Below are positions 8,456 through 17,331 of a stretch of 64,000 nt of DNA, piece after piece (positions within the stretch are counted from its first letter, which is position 1; every line of letters starts with the position of its first letter). Below the pieces are notes generated by a model that was not told the DNA's origin, did no database searches, and saw nothing but the letters and a program-made list of their open reading frames with translations. The stretch is from Kitasatospora kifunensis. Lineage in GTDB: Bacteria; Actinomycetota; Actinomycetes; Streptomycetales; Streptomycetaceae. The position numbers and the translations under genes are program-made. The DNA lies in assembly GCF_014203855.1 (NCBI RefSeq), contig NZ_JACHJV010000002.1, positions 744,001 to 808,000 on the forward strand. The letters run 5' to 3'.

Positions 8456-9908
8456 GGACGGCTTGGCCGACCTCGCTGACGGCCGGGCGCTGCCCGTGCT
8501 TTGCTCCATGAGCGACGAGACGATCTACGGCCCCACCGTGTTCACCTGGACGCTCGGCCAGGGGATCGAGCACGGTTTCCTCGCCGACTACCGGGTGCTG
8601 GTGCCGGTGGTGACCGATGAGGACCTGCGCGAGCTGCTCAGCCTGCCGGCTGTCGCCGACCTGCGCTCTCAGCGTTCGAACGAGGAGCTGCTGCGCCTGG
8701 CGCTGCAGATCGCGGTGCTGCGCGCGGTCGCCGACCTCGGCCTGCGCCGGGTCATCGCCTTCCACTCCCGGGTGTCGGCGGCCCGGGAGTTCGCGAACAC
8801 TCTGCTGGAGACCTCGTAGCTGCTGGGGGACAAGGACAGGCCGGAGCGGTTGGTGGCGCTCGCGGTGGCCGGCGGCGACAGGCTCAAGGACCGCCGCGCG
8901 GCGTTCGCCACGTTCAAGGCCTCTACCGGTGAGGACGGCGAGCAGTGCTGCGTCATCTGCAACTCGCGCTTGCTGAACGAGGGCATCGACGTGGCCGCCG
9001 TGGACGCGATCTGCTTTGCGGACTCCAAGAGCTCGGTCATCGACATCGTCCAGGCGGTGGGGCGGGCGCTGCGCCAGTCCTACCGGCAGGGCAAGGTGTC
9101 CTGGGTCGTCATCCCGGTGTACCTGCCGACGCCGCAGGTCGGCGACGACACGGTGGCCGCGGATCCGGCCGAGGTCCACGACGCGGGGGAGGTGGTGAAG
9201 GCGGAGGCCGACGCCGAGGTCGAGGCGTCCTCGTTCCGGACGATCTGGCGGGTCCTGCGGGCCTTGGCGGCGCACGACGCCCGGGTGGCCGGCCGGATCA
9301 CCGAGCTGCGCGCCCACCGCTCGCAGGGCGCCGCGCACACCACCGCGGCCAAGGCCTCCGAGGGCGAGGCCGGGGAGGGCGAGCAGCAGTCAGCGGTGGT
9401 GGAGTCGCCGGTCGAGTGGCTGAAGATCAACGCCCGCCAGCACGCGGCGCGGATCCTCCAGACCGTCAAGCTGCGCGCGTTCAACCCGCGCGCGGTCGAG
9501 TGGCAGCGCATGCACGCCGTCGCGGCGGTCTTCCACCTCCAGCACGGCCACCTGGCGGTCCCCGCGACCGCGAAGCTGGACGACTACGCCGTGGGGGCGT
9601 GGATGCGCCGCCAGCGCAAGGCCGACAACCTCAACCCGGGCCAGGTGGCGAAGCTGGACGCGCTGGACGGGCTGTGGCGTCTGGAGCCGGACTGGAACCG
9701 CTCCTACCGCCGCCTGCGCGCCTACCTCGCCGCCGGCGGCACTCTGGCCGGCCCGGTCAACCGCACCGGCGGCGAAGCCGATCCGGCGTTCCGCCCGGGT
9801 GCGTGGCTGCGCAAGCAGGACAAGGTCCGCACCGAAGGGAAGCTGACCGAGCAGCAGAGCGCGCTCCTGGACGCGCTCCACCGGCACGCCGAGACCGTCA
9901 CGGGCTGA
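8456..9908 (+). pseudogene. SF2 helicase with helicase-associated domains, 5'-truncated, in-frame TAG
   Basis: The frame enters from the junction with the regulator remnant: LPVLCSMSDETIYGPTVF, IEHGFLADYRVLVPVVTD, then helicase motifs in the C-terminal RecA lobe (LLNEGIDVAAVDAICF and QAVGRALRQ with the arginine finger). An in-frame TAG at 8817-8819 splits it; the reading frame is otherwise unbroken to TGA at 9908. The C-terminus carries helicase-associated repeats (MHAVAAVFHLQHGHLAVPA). The DEAD-box lobe is missing. Compared with the paralogue at 18075 it lacks one helicase-associated repeat, as if two FHxxxGHL units had recombined. Confidence 0.8.
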
Positions 9909-10168
9909 CCCGCCCCGCGCTCGCCAGCCGCACCTTCGCCGCCAGCCGCACCTTCGCCGTCCTGGCTCGCCCAGGCCGGGACGGCCGCCCGTACCTCCGC
10001 TCCCGACTCCCGGAGACAGCAGCAGCAACGGTGACAGCGTGACATCGGGCGCGCCGGGCTGTGCGACCGCGCCTCTGTGCTCCGCTCAGGCTTGGCAAGG
10101 TATCGGGAGGCGCCTTTGACCGTGTAGCCAGGTGGGCAGTGTTGCGGGAGCGGATCAGCTTGGCCGCT

Positions 10169-10191
10169 GGCACCCCCCTGGAAGGGGTGCC
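10169..10191 (+). promoter_or_regulatory. Stem-loop covering the ribosome binding site of the next gene
   Basis: GGCACCCC (10169-10176) pairs perfectly with GGGGTGCC (10184-10191). The 3' arm overlaps the only Shine-Dalgarno-like sequence (GGAAGGGG, 10180-10187) in front of the TTG start at 10192, so translation may be limited by this structure. It could also be an intergenic repeat hairpin. Confidence 0.35.
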
Positions 10192-10746
10192 TTGATCACC
10201 TCGTACAGCTACGACGACGGCCGTGAACTGCGCCGGCACGACGCCGAGCAGAACCTCAACTGCCCGCCCGATTTGGAGCTGTCGAAGCTCACCGTCGACC
10301 ACGTCCTTCGGCTGTCGGCGATCACCGCCGCCCAGCCCACCGTCGTCGCCGCCAACCAGCGCCTGCTGACGCTCTTCGCCACACTGCCCACCCCCGACGA
10401 CGAAGACGACCCGAACTTCCGGTTCGACCTGCAGAGCGCCGGTGACACCCTCTACCTGATGGAAGCGAACATCGCGGGCTGGATCCAGCTGACCTTCGCG
10501 TACCCCACCGAGACCGCGCTGGCCCGATGCATCCTCGACGCCTTCCGAATGCTGGACGCCGAACACCGCGCGGCAGTCGCGGAAGTCGTCGGCAAGCGCC
10601 TGTCCGACGCCGACCGCGCCGTCTACACCGGCGAGCTGTGGATCCGGGCCGTCGAGCAGGCGGCCTTCACCGCGCTGATCGCCGACAAGGCCCCCAGCGA
10701 CCCCGAGGCGGTGCAGAACTTCCGCAACAGCTGGCTGCGCGCCTGA
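10192..10746 (+). CDS. Hypothetical protein
   Basis: About 184 aa from TTG 10192 (GGAAGGGG just upstream; an upstream ATG at 10132 has no ribosome binding site). The protein is acidic and mostly helical, with DHVLRLSAITAAQPTVVAANQRLL, DTLYLMEANIAGWIQL and LDAEHRAAVAEVVGKRLSD. No signal peptide or membrane helix is visible and no family is recognised. Codon bias is typical of the host, supporting a real gene. It lies alone between the helicase remnant and the lectin gene. Confidence 0.55.
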   Translation: MITSYSYDDGRELRRHDAEQNLNCPPDLELSKLTVDHVLRLSAITAAQPTVVAANQRLLTLFATLPTPDDEDDPNFRFDLQSAGDTLYLMEANIAGWIQLTFAYPTETALARCILDAFRMLDAEHRAAVAEVVGKRLSDADRAVYTGELWIRAVEQAAFTALIADKAPSDPEAVQNFRNSWLRA

Positions 10747-11261
10747 GCACCCTCATTCCGGCCGGCGCCCCGATTTCCTGCGGTCTCGAAGAGCTGTCGT
10801 CGAAGACGAAGACGCCGGTCGCCCGGGAGGGTTCGGGCCGGGGCGTGCGGCGGGCGGCTGTTCCCAACCGGAGCCGGCCGCTGCCGCGGACGGCCTGGCG
10901 CTGCTCCCGGCGATGGCCGGCGCGTCCTACCGGCGGTGGCCGGCGCGTCCTCCTGGTGGCGCTGACGTCCCGCGCGCACGCCGGATGTGATTTTGCGCCA
11001 TGGATGGCCGGAGTTTTCCCGCTGTCTGGCCACTGGTCTTGGCGGCGTCTGAGAAGGGCGGAGTCCGTAGTCACCGCCGTCACGGATGCCTGGCTTGTCC
11101 GTCTGTGTGGCTGAAGGTGACATCTCGTCACTTTTTGTAGGTTTCTATGCGTACGACGCCGGGGTTTGGGCATGGTCAGCGCCGGGGGCTGTCACGGTCC
11201 CTGTGGTTCGCGTCCGCAGCGGGCCGCGAGAAGGTGTCAGTCCAGCGAAGAGGAGCCCTCC
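10747..11261. other. Intergenic region holding one unit of an intergenic repeat
   Basis: No gene is seen. The 45-bp block 11056-11100 recurs at 12877-12921 on the far side of the lectin gene. AGGAG at about 11250-11254 is the lectin gene's ribosome binding site. Confidence 0.5.
11056..11100 (+). repeat. 45-bp dispersed repeat, unit 1
   Basis: It matches 12877-12921 at 39 of 45 positions (counted by eye), in the same orientation. The two units bracket the lectin/DUF11 gene. Confidence 0.6.
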
Positions 11262-12782
11262 ATGACGGGTCAGACGCCCGACGCCGCGCAGCAGCAGGTG
11301 CAGTTCCCCATCACCGAGTCGTTCACCGGTACGGCCCCGGCGAGTCCGCACTGGCGGCTGCTGGGCAGTGCGCGGCTGAACGAGGGCGCCCTGGAGCTGA
11401 CGCCGAATACCGCGTCGAAGGCGGGTACGGCGTTCCTGGACCAGCCGTTCTCCTCCTCGCTGGGGGTGAGTATCGACTTCGACTATTCCTGTGAGGGGGG
11501 CGGGGCCCAGGGTCTGGGGGACGGGTTCAGCCTCTACCTGATCGACGGGAGCCGCACCACGGAGCCGGGGGCCCGGGGCGGGGCGCTGGGCTACTCCTTC
11601 ATCAAGGACGGCTCGTTCAACCTTCCCGGCGTCACGGCCGGCTATGTGGGCGTCGGCTTCGACAACTACGGGAACTTCGCCGCCCCCTCCACTGGCCCCG
11701 GCGGTCCCGGCCGCAGCCCCGGCACTGTGGGTGTGCGCGGCTGCGGGGACCTGCTCACGGGCTTCGCCTGGCTGGCCGGTGTCGAGGTGCCGGGCGGGTT
11801 CCGGGGCGGCTGGGAGGTGGGGGCCCATCTGCAGGTGACCGTCATCGGCGGGCGCCTGACGGTGCGGCGCTCCAGCGTCTTGGACCCCAACGGCGCGGTG
11901 CTGATCGAGGATCTCGACCTGGCCTCCGGACCGGGCCAGGCTCAGATGCCTGCGACGTTCAAGCTCGGGTTCGCCGCCGGCACCGGCGGCGCCACCGCCG
12001 CCCACCGCATCCGCAACCTCGCCGTCGCACTGCCCGTCGCCATGCCGCTGGAGATGAGCGGCCCGCTGACCGCCAAGGCCGGCCACCGGATCTCCTACAC
12101 CGTCGGTGTCCAGAACCACGGGCCCAACGACGCCCCCGACGCCGTCGTGCGCGGCGAGGTGCCCGTCCAGCTGGTCGACGTGGAGGTGACGTGCCGCGGG
12201 GAGAACGGCGCGGTGTGCGGCCCGGGAACCGCCACCGACGGCGAACTCCACCAGCCGCTCAGCCTGCCCAAGGGCAGCAAGGCGGTGATCACCTTGAGGG
12301 GAACCGTCGACTCCCACTACGAAGGCGACTTCACCGCCACGAGCCGGATCACCTCGGCCACCCGTGCCAACACCGCGGCCCAGCAGTCCGGCCAGGTCAC
12401 CACCACCGCCGAACTGCCCCTGATCACAGTCGGCCAGAAGATCGCCGGGCAGTGGGACCAGACCTGGCCCGAGGACGCCAAGGGCTGGCTCGTCAGCTAC
12501 AACCTCAGCCTGGCCGCCAACGAGCACCGCGTGACGGCCTGGGAGATCGCCTTCGACGTCCCCGCGCGCACGCGCGTCAACCCCGCGCAGAGCCAGTGGT
12601 ACCGGGTCGTCAAGGACGGCCTGGAGGGAACCGTCGTCCTGGGATCCCCCAACGGCGGCTCCCACACCATCGACCCCGGCACCCCGCTGCCCGTCGACGT
12701 CCAGCTGCTCTACCCCTCCCAGTCCGAAGCCGGCGACGGCCGGCTCCGCGGGCTGTACGCCGTCGAGGTCACCAACCCCTGA
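11262..12782 (+). CDS. L-type (legume) lectin domain protein with DUF11 domain
   Basis: 506 aa from ATG 11262, with AGGAG 8-12 bases upstream. Residues about 14-250 form a legume-lectin-like beta-sandwich: ITESFTGTAPASPHWRLLGSA, DGFSLYLIDGSRTTEPG, GGALGYSF, GYVGVGFDNYGNF and FKLGFAAGTGGA. This is the pattern of bacterial L-type lectin domains that bind carbohydrate. Residues about 260-365 are DUF11-like (ISYTVGVQNHGPNDAPDA), followed by an unassigned beta-rich C-terminal domain. No signal peptide or sortase motif is visible, which is odd for a DUF11 protein; it may be cytoplasmic or exported otherwise. A 45-bp repeat lies on each side, and a hairpin at 13013-13045 lies downstream. Confidence 0.75.
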   Translation: MTGQTPDAAQQQVQFPITESFTGTAPASPHWRLLGSARLNEGALELTPNTASKAGTAFLDQPFSSSLGVSIDFDYSCEGGGAQGLGDGFSLYLIDGSRTTEPGARGGALGYSFIKDGSFNLPGVTAGYVGVGFDNYGNFAAPSTGPGGPGRSPGTVGVRGCGDLLTGFAWLAGVEVPGGFRGGWEVGAHLQVTVIGGRLTVRRSSVLDPNGAVLIEDLDLASGPGQAQMPATFKLGFAAGTGGATAAHRIRNLAVALPVAMPLEMSGPLTAKAGHRISYTVGVQNHGPNDAPDAVVRGEVPVQLVDVEVTCRGENGAVCGPGTATDGELHQPLSLPKGSKAVITLRGTVDSHYEGDFTATSRITSATRANTAAQQSGQVTTTAELPLITVGQKIAGQWDQTWPEDAKGWLVSYNLSLAANEHRVTAWEIAFDVPARTRVNPAQSQWYRVVKDGLEGTVVLGSPNGGSHTIDPGTPLPVDVQLLYPSQSEAGDGRLRGLYAVEVTNP

Positions 12783-12876
12783 CCCCCGCACAAGCGGCAC
12801 CCCCCCCGGATCGCCTCGCAGCAGTGTGTGGCCCGCGAGGCGATCCGGCCGCCTGCCCAGGGCCCGGCCTGTGGGA

Positions 12877-12921
12877 GGGCGCAGTCCGCAGCCACCGCCG
12901 TCACGAATGCCTGGCCTGTCG
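12877..12921 (+). repeat. 45-bp dispersed repeat, unit 2
   Basis: Second unit of the repeat described at 11056-11100. It lies downstream of the lectin gene. Confidence 0.6.
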
Positions 12922-13001
12922 CCTCCGTCGGTGCCGCGGCCATGTATCGCGCTCAGGTTGGCCAGGCAGCGAAAACTGTGGCCGCCAACCCTGGAAAGTG
13001 G

Positions 13002-13034
13002 CCAACTGTGATGCACAGTCACAGTCCCGCGCGC
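13002..13034 (+). repeat. 33-bp dispersed repeat, unit 1
   Basis: It starts CCAACTGT and ends CCCGCGCGC, matching 14119-14151 with two mismatches. The two units bracket the SDR gene. The left arm of the 13013-13045 hairpin is inside this unit. Confidence 0.6.
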
Positions 13035-13045
13035 TGTGACTGTGC
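13013..13045. terminator. Perfect 12-bp hairpin between convergent genes
   Basis: GCACAGTCACAG (13013-13024) pairs perfectly with CTGTGACTGTGC (13034-13045) around a 9-base loop. It lies between the 3' ends of the lectin gene and the SDR gene, so it is probably a bidirectional terminator; there is no T-run. Confidence 0.6.
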
Positions 13046-13065
13046 TTCGTAGCCGGCCAAGGTTT

Positions 13066-13896
13066 TCAGGGTAGGTGGCCAGGCGGTACGCGCGTTTCCG
13101 CAGGGTCGTCCCGGTGGGTGTGTAAGGCGCGCTTGGCCGGGCGGTCGTGTTCGGTCCGGGCAGGTTCCTGCAACTGCTCGAAGTGGAAGGAGCGAATGAA
13201 GCAGTCTCGCGGCTGGTTGATCGCGAACAGGACGCAGTCGAGAACGGATTGCGCGGTCAGCGGGTCACTCATGGTCCGGGAAGCGTGATCCCAGGCAGGG
13301 TCGAGCGGGTCGCCGTCCATGAAGTCCGGAGGGTAGAGCGAGATGACGCGGATGCCCTCGGGGCGCAGCCGGTGGGACAGGACGTCGGCGAAGCCGGCCT
13401 GAGCAGCCTTGGCAGCGTAGAACGCGGGGTGCGCCTGGGAGCGGTGGTCCCGGGGTTCCGCGGCTGAGGAGACCAGGTTGACCACGTCCGCCCCGACGGA
13501 AGCGCGCAGCAGCGGGAGGAGGTGCTTGACCGTCAGCAGTGTGCCGGTGGCTCCGGAGGCGATGGTGTCGGTGATCGCGTCGTCGTCGGCGTCCTCGAGA
13601 TCGGGACCATCCAGGTAACGGGCACCGTTGTTGATCAGCACGTCCACCCGGTCGGTGCGGGCGGCCATTCCATTGGCGAAGGCCCGGATGGAAGCCGGAT
13701 CGGCCAGGTCGCAGGCGAACGCGTCGGCCCGCGCGCTGCTGTCGACCGCTGCCTCGTCAGCCACCTTCTGAGCTGTCGCCAGAGAACGCGCGGACACGAA
13801 CACGCGCGCACCCAACCGACCTGCCTGGAGGGCCAACGCTCGTCCGAACCCGCGCCCGGCCCCGGTCACCGCCACCGTGCGCCCTGTGAGATCCAC
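13066..13896 (-). CDS. Short-chain dehydrogenase/reductase
   Basis: 276 aa from GTG 13896 with GGGGGAGG upstream. Seen: the Rossmann motif TGAGRGFG (11-18), CDLADPAS with the adenine-binding Asp, LINNGA (88-93), LVSSAAEP with the catalytic Ser, and FYAAK with Tyr160 and Lys164 within one residue. This is the classical SDR catalytic set for NAD(P)-dependent oxidation or reduction of a carbonyl/alcohol. The C-terminal 35 residues are charged and extra. The substrate is unknown, and there is no operon partner. Confidence 0.88.
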   Translation of the reverse strand: MDLTGRTVAVTGAGRGFGRALALQAGRLGARVFVSARSLATAQKVADEAAVDSSARADAFACDLADPASIRAFANGMAARTDRVDVLINNGARYLDGPDLEDADDDAITDTIASGATGTLLTVKHLLPLLRASVGADVVNLVSSAAEPRDHRSQAHPAFYAAKAAQAGFADVLSHRLRPEGIRVISLYPPDFMDGDPLDPAWDHASRTMSDPLTAQSVLDCVLFAINQPRDCFIRSFHFEQLQEPARTEHDRPAKRALHTHRDDPAETRVPPGHLP

Positions 13897-14626
13897 GGGA
13901 ACACCTCCCCCTGTCCAGCGTGATGATCACCGTGGTCCTATCCAGCGCCGTCCAATGCGCTGAACGCTCAAGTAGAGGCACGACCCGGGCTGGAGGCGCG
14001 GGCCCGGGTCTGCACCGGTCGACCGAAGGCCCGACCCCCTCTGGCGAGCTGTGGCCAACCGGCCCGCTCACGCTGGCCAAGAAGCCGGGAAAGCCCGGCC
14101 AGACTGCCTGGAAACCATCCAACTGTCGTGCACAGTCACAGTCCCGCGCGCACGCCGGAGCCGGCCGGGCACGGGTTGCCTGTGGGGTTGTTTCTGGAGG
14201 CTGCTTGTGCCGGTTGCTCCTCGGGGTTGTGTCAGGCGGTGCTGCCGGAAGCGGGGTTTGCGCGGCGCGGAGCCTGTTTGTCCATGGGTCGGCCGAAGCC
14301 GGAGTACTTCCGCCTGGGCGCCTCGGTGGTGACGGGATGTCGGGTGGCGGGTCGTTCGAGCAGGCCCCGACAGTGGCAGGAAATTTTTTCGGACCCGCCT
14401 GCAACCCTTCGCGGGGGATGCACGTCTATCTGGTCTGAAGGCACGGGGGAGCGGAACCCGACGAGTCCGGGGGGACCGATATCGAGCGTCTTCGCGTACG
14501 TCACCGTCGGTACCGCATCTGAAGGAGCGCGCCCTTCACATGCCCGTTGTCCCTGCTTTCGTGCTGAACATTCGCATCCTGTGTGCACCAGCCAATATCT
14601 CGACTCACGTCCTTTGGGGGGACACC
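13897..14626. other. 730-bp intergenic region with repeat unit
   Basis: No gene is recognised between the divergent SDR and secreted-protein genes. Repeat unit 14119-14151 matches 13002-13034. Promoters for both flanking genes should lie here, but no clear -35/-10 pair can be assigned by eye. Confidence 0.45.
14119..14151 (+). repeat. 33-bp dispersed repeat, unit 2
   Basis: Second unit of the repeat at 13002-13034, here without the right arm of the hairpin. Confidence 0.6.
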
Positions 14627-15070
14627 ATGAACCGCGTCATCAAGTCGGCTGCCGTACTCGCCGCCGCCTGCTCGCTCGGGCTGCTCGGCGTTTCGAGCGC
14701 CGGCGCCGCCACTGCACCGACGGGGCAGAACGTCTACTCCGTCCCGAACCTGAACAACTGCCACGGGTGGCTGAACACCAACTGGAGCCCGGCCCGCCAG
14801 GCCCAGGTCGTGGTGAGTGCCGATGACCCGGCCGGTGTGGCGGTCACCTGTACGGCCCAGCTCTACAGCTTCAGCGACGCCCAGGGCAGCCCCCAGGGGG
14901 CGTCGGTCGGCCAGGCCTACACCGTCACCAACGGTGCCGGCGCGACGGGTGCCTGGGTCGACGACAACACCGCGAACGTCTTCAAGTACGTCTGCGTCAG
15001 CGAGATCGATGTCAACCTGACCACTTATTCCGTGGCGGGCAGCTATGCGGGCTGCAGCTCCATGTACTGA
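14627..15070 (+). CDS. Small secreted protein, unknown function
   Basis: 147 aa from ATG 14627, after a G-rich ribosome binding site (TTTGGGGGGA). A clear signal peptide (MNRVIKSAAVLAAACSLGLL..SSAGA) ends near residue 27. The mature part, about 120 aa, has four cysteines (NNCHGW, AVTCTAQ, KYVCVSE, YAGCSS), which suggests two disulphides, and a beta-rich polar sequence. Small secreted four-Cys proteins of this kind are common and mostly uncharacterised in streptomycetes. A hairpin at 15110-15145 terminates transcription. Confidence 0.75.
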   Translation: MNRVIKSAAVLAAACSLGLLGVSSAGAATAPTGQNVYSVPNLNNCHGWLNTNWSPARQAQVVVSADDPAGVAVTCTAQLYSFSDAQGSPQGASVGQAYTVTNGAGATGAWVDDNTANVFKYVCVSEIDVNLTTYSVAGSYAGCSSMY

Positions 15071-15109
15071 TACATGTACTGAGCCGGCCTGACAGGTAGT
15101 CGAATGGCT

Positions 15110-15145
15110 GCGCCCCGCCCGCACGGCACCTCGCGGGTGGGGCGC
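15110..15145 (+). terminator. GC-rich hairpin downstream of the secreted-protein gene
   Basis: GCGCCCCGCCCGC pairs with GCGGGTGGGGCGC (one G-T wobble) around a 10-base loop, 40 bases after the stop codon. Confidence 0.65.
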
Positions 15146-15199
15146 GGCCGTGCCCGGGGCGCCGCGGCTGGCCGTGCCGGCCGGTCGTGGTGGCCCCGG

Positions 15200-15780
15200 G
15201 TGCCCGGCGTCCGGCAGACCCGGCCAAGCCGCCGCGATGTTCGCGTCGGTGCCGATGTCCTCGGCGCGCTCGGCGTCCTCAAGGTCGCCACCGCTGACCG
15301 GCTCCAGCGCCTGCTGCGCCCGCGGGCGGTGTCGGACGCCGTGATCCGGTAGGCGTCGCGCGCTCTCGCCCGGCACGGCCTGGCCGCCTGCGTCGGCGCC
15401 ACCGCGGCCCACCGCCGCTCCTGGTGCCGGCGACCGGTGGCTGCGGGACCGGACGGTTGCCGCACTCGCGGCCGCCGGCCCCGGCGTCGTCCAGCCCGGG
15501 GAGGGCCGCCCCGGCGTGGTCCTGGAACGTGGTCCCCGCGGCCTTGCGGTCGTGGCCGGCCGGCGGTCCACCGGCCGGGACCCGCTGCCCGGCGCCGTCC
15601 CCGGCGCGGGCGCGGGCGCCTGCTTCCGCGCCGGTTACCCGGCTGGCGCCCGCCGGGTCTGCGCCATGGTCCTCGAATCCCGCCTCACCGGCGCCGGGCC
15701 CCGCACCGCCTACGCCGACGGGCACCTGGTAGTCACCCACCCCGACCTGGAGGTCCCCGGCCGGCCCCGCCGGGAGAGCA
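15200..15780 (+). pseudogene. Possible replication-relaxation-type winged-helix protein, decayed
   Basis: In one frame the sequence reads ADVLGALGVLKVATADRLQRLLRP, then VSDAVIR, then TAG at 15350, then ASRALARHGLAACVG in the same frame. After about 15430 another frame continues with RTVAALAAAGPGVVQPGEGRPG. This resembles the start of the replication-relaxation family of plasmid and conjugative-element proteins (winged helix, then GLV strand). At least one nonsense codon and one frameshift are present. The family call is an inference from a short pattern. Confidence 0.35.
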
Positions 15781-15783
15781 TCG

Positions 15784-15940
15784 CTGCCCCTGCCCCTGCC
15801 CCTGCCGCTGCCGCTGCCGCTGCCCCTGCCCCTGCCCCTGCCTCTGCCTCCGCCTCCGCCCCTGCCTCTGCCTCTGCCCCTGCCCCTGCCCCTGCCCCTG
15901 CCCCTGCCCCTGCCCCCGCTCCTGCTCCTGCCTCTGCCGC
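15784..15940 (+). repeat. Hexanucleotide CTGCCC low-complexity tract
   Basis: About 25 imperfect copies of CTGCCC/CTGCCG/CTGCCT. In one frame it encodes alternating Pro-Ala/Ser-Ala, which could be a linker of the decayed protein upstream. It is a likely slippage hot spot. Confidence 0.8.
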
Positions 15941-17331
15941 TCGGCCGGCTGGTTCGGCCCGGTCGGCCCGGTGCCGCGGGTGGCCGGCCCGCCGGCTGTG
16001 CACCCGGACCGGGCGGTAGGCCGCCGCGCCGCTCCAGCCTCGTGGCCGACAGCCGCGACCACGCACGCCCGACCGCCCCGGCCCCTGGGCGGGTGCCGGA
16101 TCGGCGCGGCCGGTCCGCTACCGGGTCCTTGGTCCGGGCGGCGCCGCCCCGACGGCGGCGAGCGGCTCGGCGACGGCGGGGTTCTCCTCGGTGGCCGGCC
16201 GCGGGTCTGCCACCGCCGCGGACCTGGGCCGCACTGGTGCCGACCAGGACCACCAGCATCCGCGGGAAGGATCGCCAACGCCGTTCCCGCACCCGGCCCC
16301 GGCCGTCCTCGTCCCTCTGCTCCCGCACCTGGCCCCGGCGGTCCTCGTCCCTCTGCTCCCGCACCTGGCCCCGGCGGTCCTCGCCCGTCTGCTCCCGCAC
16401 CCGGCCCCGGCCGTCCTCGCCCGTCTGCTCCCGCACCCGGGCGCAGGCCGCCGGCTGCGCCGTGCTCTCCTCGGTGCCGGTGCCGGGGTGGTGGCGTTCG
16501 ACGAAGGCTCGTAGGCGGTGCTGTTCGTCGCCGGTGGGGTGTCGGTCGTGTACGGGCCATGCGCCTGCCTGTTCCCTGGGCGGTTCGGGAACGCGCTCGT
16601 GAACTCGTCCACCGAGGGGCGATCAAGGAGGCGGTCGAGGAGATCCGTATATCGACGGGTTGCGACCGCCGGGACGCAAGGGGCATGGCCCCCGCCTTGC
16701 TGTTCTCGGTGACGGTGGCGGTGCCGACCGGACGGCCACGCCGGCTCGGGGAACGAGCGGGCGAGCACCTCTCCTTGGTCACTCACGAGACTCCGGCCAG
16801 CGCCGACGAAAGGCGGCCGGGCCGGTTCCCGGTTTCCTGACTGGTTGCGCTGTTCGACGGTCTGGGGAAGGTGGGGAGTGGGGGGAGCGCATCGGGGGCC
16901 GCTGGCCTTCGGTGGGCGGGCCCCGGGGGTTGACGGTGGGTCGGGTCGGGGCACTGTCCGTGGTGGGGGACCGCCGGGAAGGCGGCCGATGACGCGCGGG
17001 GCGGGCTTCGGGGGTGGCCGGGAGCGCGGCGATGGTGATCGGCTGCTGGCGGTGTGGGCGGTCGCGGGTCGTGCTCGGCTCCAGGGGTCGCGGGCCGGCG
17101 GTGGCAGGGGGAACGGGATGCGGGCCGGGGATGCACAGGGTCGTGCCTGTCCCAGACGGCGGGTTCTTTCCTCGTCCGGGGGCTGGTCGCTGCGGTGCTC
17201 GGGCTTCGCGGCGGCGGAGCATCGAGTGGTAGACGGTGCGCAGGGTCTTGCCGGCCGGGGACGGGTTGTCGCGGACGGGGTGGACCCGGGTCTGGTAGAC
17301 CGGGGTCTGCGTCTGGCTCTGGCTGTGGCGT
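15941..17331. other. 1.4 kb without recognisable genes
   Basis: The frames here are open only because of high GC. Apart from the 36-bp tandem repeat at 16285-16440 I see nothing that can be assigned. Confidence 0.45.
16285..16440. repeat. 36-bp tandem repeat, four copies plus a partial fifth
   Basis: Units start at 16285, 16321, 16357 and 16393, with a partial unit from 16429. Each starts TCCCGCACC and differs at a few positions. Because 36 is divisible by three, every frame encodes a 12-residue repeat: RGxVREQxxEDx on the minus strand and PAPAVLVPLLPH on the plus strand. No flanking gene decides which, if any, is translated. There are no spacers, so it is not CRISPR. Confidence 0.8.

Noticed and set aside
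8817..8819. TAG read as pyrrolysine or by suppression in the helicase
   Set aside because: No pyrrolysine genes are seen and the gene already lacks its 5' half; a plain nonsense change is the simpler reading.
8456..9338. Minus-strand open frame that continues the regulator remnant into the helicase region
   Set aside because: Up to 8455 the sequence fits an NB-ARC/TPR protein. Beyond it, the same DNA encodes helicase motifs on the plus strand, so the extension is antisense.
11145..13022. A 625-codon minus-strand frame across the lectin gene
   Set aside because: Only the plus strand shows lectin and DUF11 patterns and a ribosome binding site.
16285..16440. Possible CRISPR-like array of 36-bp repeats
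   Set aside because: The units are directly adjacent with no spacers, so this is an ordinary tandem repeat.
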